Assembly (NCBI GenBank): GCA_964013575.1
Contig: CAXGWP010000004.1
Coordinates: forward strand, 30,276-94,275
Source of the DNA: BJGV01 sp964013575
Lineage (GTDB): Bacteria; Pseudomonadota; Gammaproteobacteria; Burkholderiales; Nitrosomonadaceae
DNA: 64,000 bases
Reading direction: 5' to 3'
The notes beneath the pieces were generated by a model. It was given only the letters and a program-made list of their open reading frames with translations, made no database searches and was not told where the DNA came from. Position numbers and translations under genes: made by a program. Of the stretch, positions 60,768 to 64,000 are shown one piece after another (positions within the stretch are counted from its first letter, which is position 1; every line of letters begins with the position of its first letter).

Positions 60768-61376
60768 TTATTGAGCCTCTATTCGAATCTTAATAAGATT
60801 GGCTTTAATGTTGTTTAGTAGTAGAGAAGATCTGGCTTTGTTAATTTTCTCGGCCTTTGTAAAGGGTCCTATTCGTACCCTGTGCCACATACCCTTTTCA
60901 GATAAATCAGCTGGCTGAACATATGCTTCCATTCCAAGCATTGCAATTTTTGCCTTAAGGTTTTCTGCCTCCTCTATATCTTGGAATGATCCTATTTGAA
61001 GGAGGTACTTATCTTTAAGAGAAGGTTGTGTTGCAGCTTTCTGGAATTGCTCTTCAGTAACTGATTCTTCATTATTTGGAAGCTTCTCGTAGAATTCAAA
61101 TCGTGGTTTTTTATTTGCTTCCTTAATCTTACTGTTTCTATTATTTGATACTGATTTTTCTTCTAAATTGTTATCTTTATCTACAGACAGTTTTATTTTT
61201 TCATTAATTATAGGCTTATCATTTTGGATAAATGGACTGGGTGCTTTATGGATATATAGCCATATACCAATAGCGCTAATAAGTCCAAGCAAATATCCTA
61301 AGAATAATCCTAAAACAAGAGAAGAACCTTTCTTGTTAGATTCAGATTTTGATAAAGATTTATAGTCTCGGCTCAT
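60768..61376 (-). CDS. SPOR-domain membrane protein (FtsN/DedD-like)
   Basis: A 202-residue protein with a short basic cytoplasmic tail, one membrane segment (about 20-42, LVLGLFLGYLLGLISAIGIWLYI), a polar lysine/asparagine-rich linker and a C-terminal SPOR domain (about 125-200, YLLQIGSFQDIEEAENLKAKIAMLGMEAYVQPADLSEKGMWHRVRIGPFT). SPOR domains bind denuded glycan strands at the division septum. The layout is that of FtsN or DedD. It is 23 bases downstream of argS, an order seen in betaproteobacteria. Confidence 0.92.
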   Translation of the reverse strand: MSRDYKSLSKSESNKKGSSLVLGLFLGYLLGLISAIGIWLYIHKAPSPFIQNDKPIINEKIKLSVDKDNNLEEKSVSNNRNSKIKEANKKPRFEFYEKLPNNEESVTEEQFQKAATQPSLKDKYLLQIGSFQDIEEAENLKAKIAMLGMEAYVQPADLSEKGMWHRVRIGPFTKAEKINKARSSLLLNNIKANLIKIRIEAQ

Positions 61377-61399
61377 AAGATTTTTAATTAAATTTATCC

Positions 61400-63157
61400 C
61401 TACATTTTATCAGGTGCTTTTACACCTAGGAGTGTTAGTCCATTAGCTAGTACTTGTCGTATTGAGTAAATTAGTGCTAATCGAGCTAACCGGACTGGTA
61501 TTTCTGGCACAAGAAAGCGGGATGAATTATAGTAGCTATGAAACTCAGACGCTAGCTCCCTAAGATAGAATGCAATCAAGTGGGGAGAAAGGTCTCTTGC
61601 CGCAATTACTAAGGTTTCTGGATAATCAATTAGTTTCTGTATTAATGATAACTCTGTCGTACTAGATAGTGGTAATGTATCTACAGTGGTAAGAAGTAAA
61701 GGGTCTTCACCCCATTGTTCTATAACACTGCACACTCGCGCATGCGCATATTGTATATAGTAGACTGGGTTATCATTTTTTTGTGATTTTGCTAGATTCA
61801 AATCAAAATCTAGGTGTTGGTCGCTTTTACGTAATAGATAAAAAAATCTTGCAGCATCATTACCTACTTCTTTGCGTAATTCTCGTAATGTTATAAATTC
61901 TCCTGAACGGGTAGACATGGGAACTTTAATGCCATTACGATAAAGAACAGCAAACTGAACTAGTGCTATTTCAAGTTTTTCTGGGTTAAATTTTAATGCT
62001 CGTATTGCTCCTTTTATCCGTGGAATATAGCCGTGATGGTCGGCTCCCCAAACATTAATTATTCGTTCAAACCCACGATGAAATTTATTTATATGATAAG
62101 CAATGTCAGATGCAAAGTATGTGAATTGACCATTTTCTCGTTTTATAACTCGATCTTTTTCATCACCAAAATTAGTTGATCGGAACCACGTTGCTCCATC
62201 TTTTATATATAGAAGGTCTTTTTTTCTAAGTGAGTTAATTGCTTGCTCTATTTCCCCATTATTAAATAAAGATTGTTCTGAGAACCATGTGTTGAAAATA
62301 ACTCCAAATTCCATTAAATCATTACGGCAATCATCTAATTGTTCAGATAATACAAAGTTATGAATATAAATATAGTCATTTCCAAGATATTTTTTGGTTT
62401 CTGATATTAATTGATCAAGTAATATTTCAGAATTGTTTTTCTTATTATTATTTTTAGTAGAAATTTCTGGTAAAGACGACTGATATTTGTGTGCATAATA
62501 GTTTTTATGTTTTTTATATAATTTTTTTGCCATACTTAGGATATATTCTCCCTGGTAGGCATTACTTGGAAAGTATATCTTCTTATCATTTAATTCTAGA
62601 TAGCGTAGCCAAACAGAGGTTGCCAGAATATCCATTTGCCTTCCTGCATCATTAACATAGTATTCGCAGGATACTGAATACCCTAGTGCTGTTAGTATGT
62701 TTGAGAGGCTTGCACCAAATGCTGCACCACGTCCATGACCAACATGTAGCGGGCCAGTAGGGTTCGCCGAAACAAATTCAATCTGAACTTTTTCCCCATT
62801 GCCAATCATATTATGGCCAAATTTCTTTGCACTTAGCAATACAGTGTGAATAAACTTCTGTTTGGAGGTGGTTTTGATAAATATATTAATAAATCCTGCC
62901 CCAGCAATTTCAATCTTATCAATATGGGGTGATGGAGGCATTGATTTTATTAACATTCTTGCAATTTCTTGTGGTCTTTTACGTAGTGGCTTAGCTAACT
63001 GCATTGCTAGGTTACAAGAATAATCACCGTGGTTATTTTGTTTTGTGCGTGTGAGTTCTATATTAAGATTTAAGTCTGGGACTGATAATGTAGACAACGC
63101 ATGGTAAAGCAAGTCTTCAAAATGAGATTTAAAACTAGTATGGTTTTTCAGGGTCAT
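61400..63157 (-). CDS. argS: Arginyl-tRNA synthetase
   Basis: Charges tRNA-Arg. It has 585 residues. The N-terminal Arg-tRNA-synthetase additional domain (about 1-90) is followed by the class I HIGH motif in SANPTGPLHVGHGRG, then YVNDAGRQMD, VWGADHHGYIPRIKGA, and VPMSTRSGEFITLREL, which stands at the KMSKS position (no lysine, as usual for ArgRS). The C-terminal DALR domain has YAHARVCSVIEQW. The gene is the first of a minus-strand group with the SPOR, dsbA and SDR genes; hslU ends 74 bases upstream. Confidence 0.97.
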   Translation of the reverse strand: MTLKNHTSFKSHFEDLLYHALSTLSVPDLNLNIELTRTKQNNHGDYSCNLAMQLAKPLRKRPQEIARMLIKSMPPSPHIDKIEIAGAGFINIFIKTTSKQKFIHTVLLSAKKFGHNMIGNGEKVQIEFVSANPTGPLHVGHGRGAAFGASLSNILTALGYSVSCEYYVNDAGRQMDILATSVWLRYLELNDKKIYFPSNAYQGEYILSMAKKLYKKHKNYYAHKYQSSLPEISTKNNNKKNNSEILLDQLISETKKYLGNDYIYIHNFVLSEQLDDCRNDLMEFGVIFNTWFSEQSLFNNGEIEQAINSLRKKDLLYIKDGATWFRSTNFGDEKDRVIKRENGQFTYFASDIAYHINKFHRGFERIINVWGADHHGYIPRIKGAIRALKFNPEKLEIALVQFAVLYRNGIKVPMSTRSGEFITLRELRKEVGNDAARFFYLLRKSDQHLDFDLNLAKSQKNDNPVYYIQYAHARVCSVIEQWGEDPLLLTTVDTLPLSSTTELSLIQKLIDYPETLVIAARDLSPHLIAFYLRELASEFHSYYNSSRFLVPEIPVRLARLALIYSIRQVLANGLTLLGVKAPDKM

Positions 63158-63231
63158 GGGTATTAATAGTTTTAGTTATGGCCTATAGATTCTTTAATAG
63201 TACTAATATAGGCACATAATATTTATTTCAT

Positions 63232-64000
63232 TTAAAGCACATATCGGGCCAGATCTTCTTTCTGAGATAGATCTTTAAGCTTTTTGTCTACATAGGGAGC
63301 ATCTATAGAGACAGTGGTTCCGCTATGTTTTTCAGCATTAAAGGAAATTTCCTCTAAAAGCTTTTCCATTACAGTATGTAGTCTTCTTGCACCAATGTTT
63401 TCAGTTTTCTCATTAACTTCAAAAGAGATTTCAGCTAAACGTTTAATTGCCTCTGGGAGGAAGTTTAAGATAATTTCTTCCGTTTTCATAAGTGCTTCAT
63501 ATTGGCGCGTTAGGCAGGCATCAGTGTTGGTAAGTATTTGTATGAAATCAGCCGTATTAAGGCTGGCTAGTTCGACACGTATAGGGAACCGACCTTGCAG
63601 CTCAGGTATTAAGTCTGAGGGTTTAGAAAGGTGGAAGGCACCACTAGCTATAAATAATATATGGTCTGTTTTGATCATGCCATATTTTGTAGAAATAGTT
63701 GTTCCTTCAACTAGGGGCAATAAATCTCGTTGTACACCTTGACGTGAAATATCATTGCCTGATGTTTCAGAGCGACTTGTAATTTTGTCAATCTCATCAA
63801 GAAAAACAATACCATTCTGTTCGACATTTTGTGTTGCTCTTGATTTTAATTCTTCATCATTAATTAGTTTTGAAACTATTTCCTCTGTAATGAGTTTTTT
63901 TGCTTCTTTAATTTTTAATTTGCGTATTTTTTTTCTTTCGCTACCTAAATTTTGGAACATGCCTTGTATTTGTGATGTAAGGTCTTCCATTCCAGGAGGT
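63232..64000 (-). CDS. hslU: ATP-dependent protease ATPase subunit HslU, C-terminal part (truncated by window edge)
   Basis: AAA+ unfoldase of the HslUV (ClpYQ) protease. Only about the last 255 residues are in the window, and the frame continues past the right edge through PPGMEDLTSQIQGMFQNLG. Visible are the end of the intermediate domain, Walker B GIVFLDEIDKI, RQGVQRDLLPLVEGTTISTKYG, sensor 1 in LFIASGAFH, the arginine finger in LQGRFPIRVEL, and the C-terminal tail ending EDLARYVL, whose last residues insert into HslV. Its start and hslV should lie beyond base 64000. Confidence 0.97.
   Translation of the reverse strand, partial: PPGMEDLTSQIQGMFQNLGSERKKIRKLKIKEAKKLITEEIVSKLINDEELKSRATQNVEQNGIVFLDEIDKITSRSETSGNDISRQGVQRDLLPLVEGTTISTKYGMIKTDHILFIASGAFHLSKPSDLIPELQGRFPIRVELASLNTADFIQILTNTDACLTRQYEALMKTEEIILNFLPEAIKRLAEISFEVNEKTENIGARRLHTVMEKLLEEISFNAEKHSGTTVSIDAPYVDKKLKDLSQKEDLARYVL

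Overview
The window reads as a chromosome segment of a low-GC, AT-rich betaproteobacterium, most like the Nitrosomonadales. This is inferred from gene content and order, not from a database search. The clues are a DUF3460 gene (a family I know from betaproteobacteria), a trxB-Smr pair, a yebC-ruvCAB-ybgC-tolQRAB-pal-cpoB-queE-queC run, an hslU-argS-SPOR-dsbA-SDR run, and a periplasmic copper nitrite reductase (nirK). Genes are dense and often overlap by 1-4 bases. No insertion sequence, integrase, phage gene or CRISPR array was seen.

Layout. 1-2758: housekeeping genes (end of alaS, trxB, Smr protein, bcp peroxiredoxin). 3265-4634: a two-gene ABC exporter of the capsule/O-antigen type (permease and ATPase). 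4832-15618: one tight minus-strand operon of eleven genes with a possible sigma70 promoter at 15664-15692. Read from its promoter it encodes a KdsC-like HAD phosphatase, a PfkB-like kinase, a three-domain nucleotidyltransferase/RpiB-like/cupin fusion, a WavE-like transferase, two unrecognised proteins, a short GDPD-like protein, a secreted calcineurin-like phosphoesterase, and the trio DUF4956 / CotH-like protein with a beta-helix / VTC (polyphosphate-polymerase-like) domain. 15866-15941: tRNA-Arg(CCU). 16137-35394: a second surface-polysaccharide region with a Wzx-type flippase, an MFS transporter, small genes (cytochrome c lipoprotein, DUF3460, acyl carrier protein), then rfbF-rfbG-rfbH for a CDP-6-deoxyhexose, a NeuB-like/cupin fusion, an acetolactate-synthase-like TPP enzyme, a Tas-type aldo/keto reductase, a sugar C-methyltransferase-like protein, a Gmm-like NUDIX protein, a radical SAM protein, an unknown protein, an SDR epimerase and a HAD phosphatase.

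35438-43215: a 38-base palindromic terminator, nirK, an acyl-CoA ligase with miaA, a DAHP synthase, ispH and thiO. 43309-52871: a long plus-strand run for Holliday-junction processing, the Tol-Pal envelope machine and two queuosine-pathway genes. 52977-58725: gdhA, a lytic transglycosylase, an NDUFA9-like SDR and cca. 58743-64000 (minus strand): msrA, an SDR, dsbA, a SPOR protein, argS and the C-terminal half of hslU.

The best candidate for an undescribed system is the 4832-15618 operon. It holds all four enzyme classes needed to make an activated sugar (isomerase, kinase, phosphatase, nucleotidyltransferase), sugar-transferase-like proteins, and the poorly understood CotH/VTC/DUF4956 trio with two phosphoesterase-like proteins, beside an ABC exporter. 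The second locus appears able to make a CDP-linked 3,6-dideoxy or branched sugar from a combination of enzymes I cannot match to one known pathway. Other points worth checking are an apparent ATT start codon for ruvC, a CCA-adding enzyme whose HD domain has lost its metal ligands, and an epimerase without its catalytic tyrosine.
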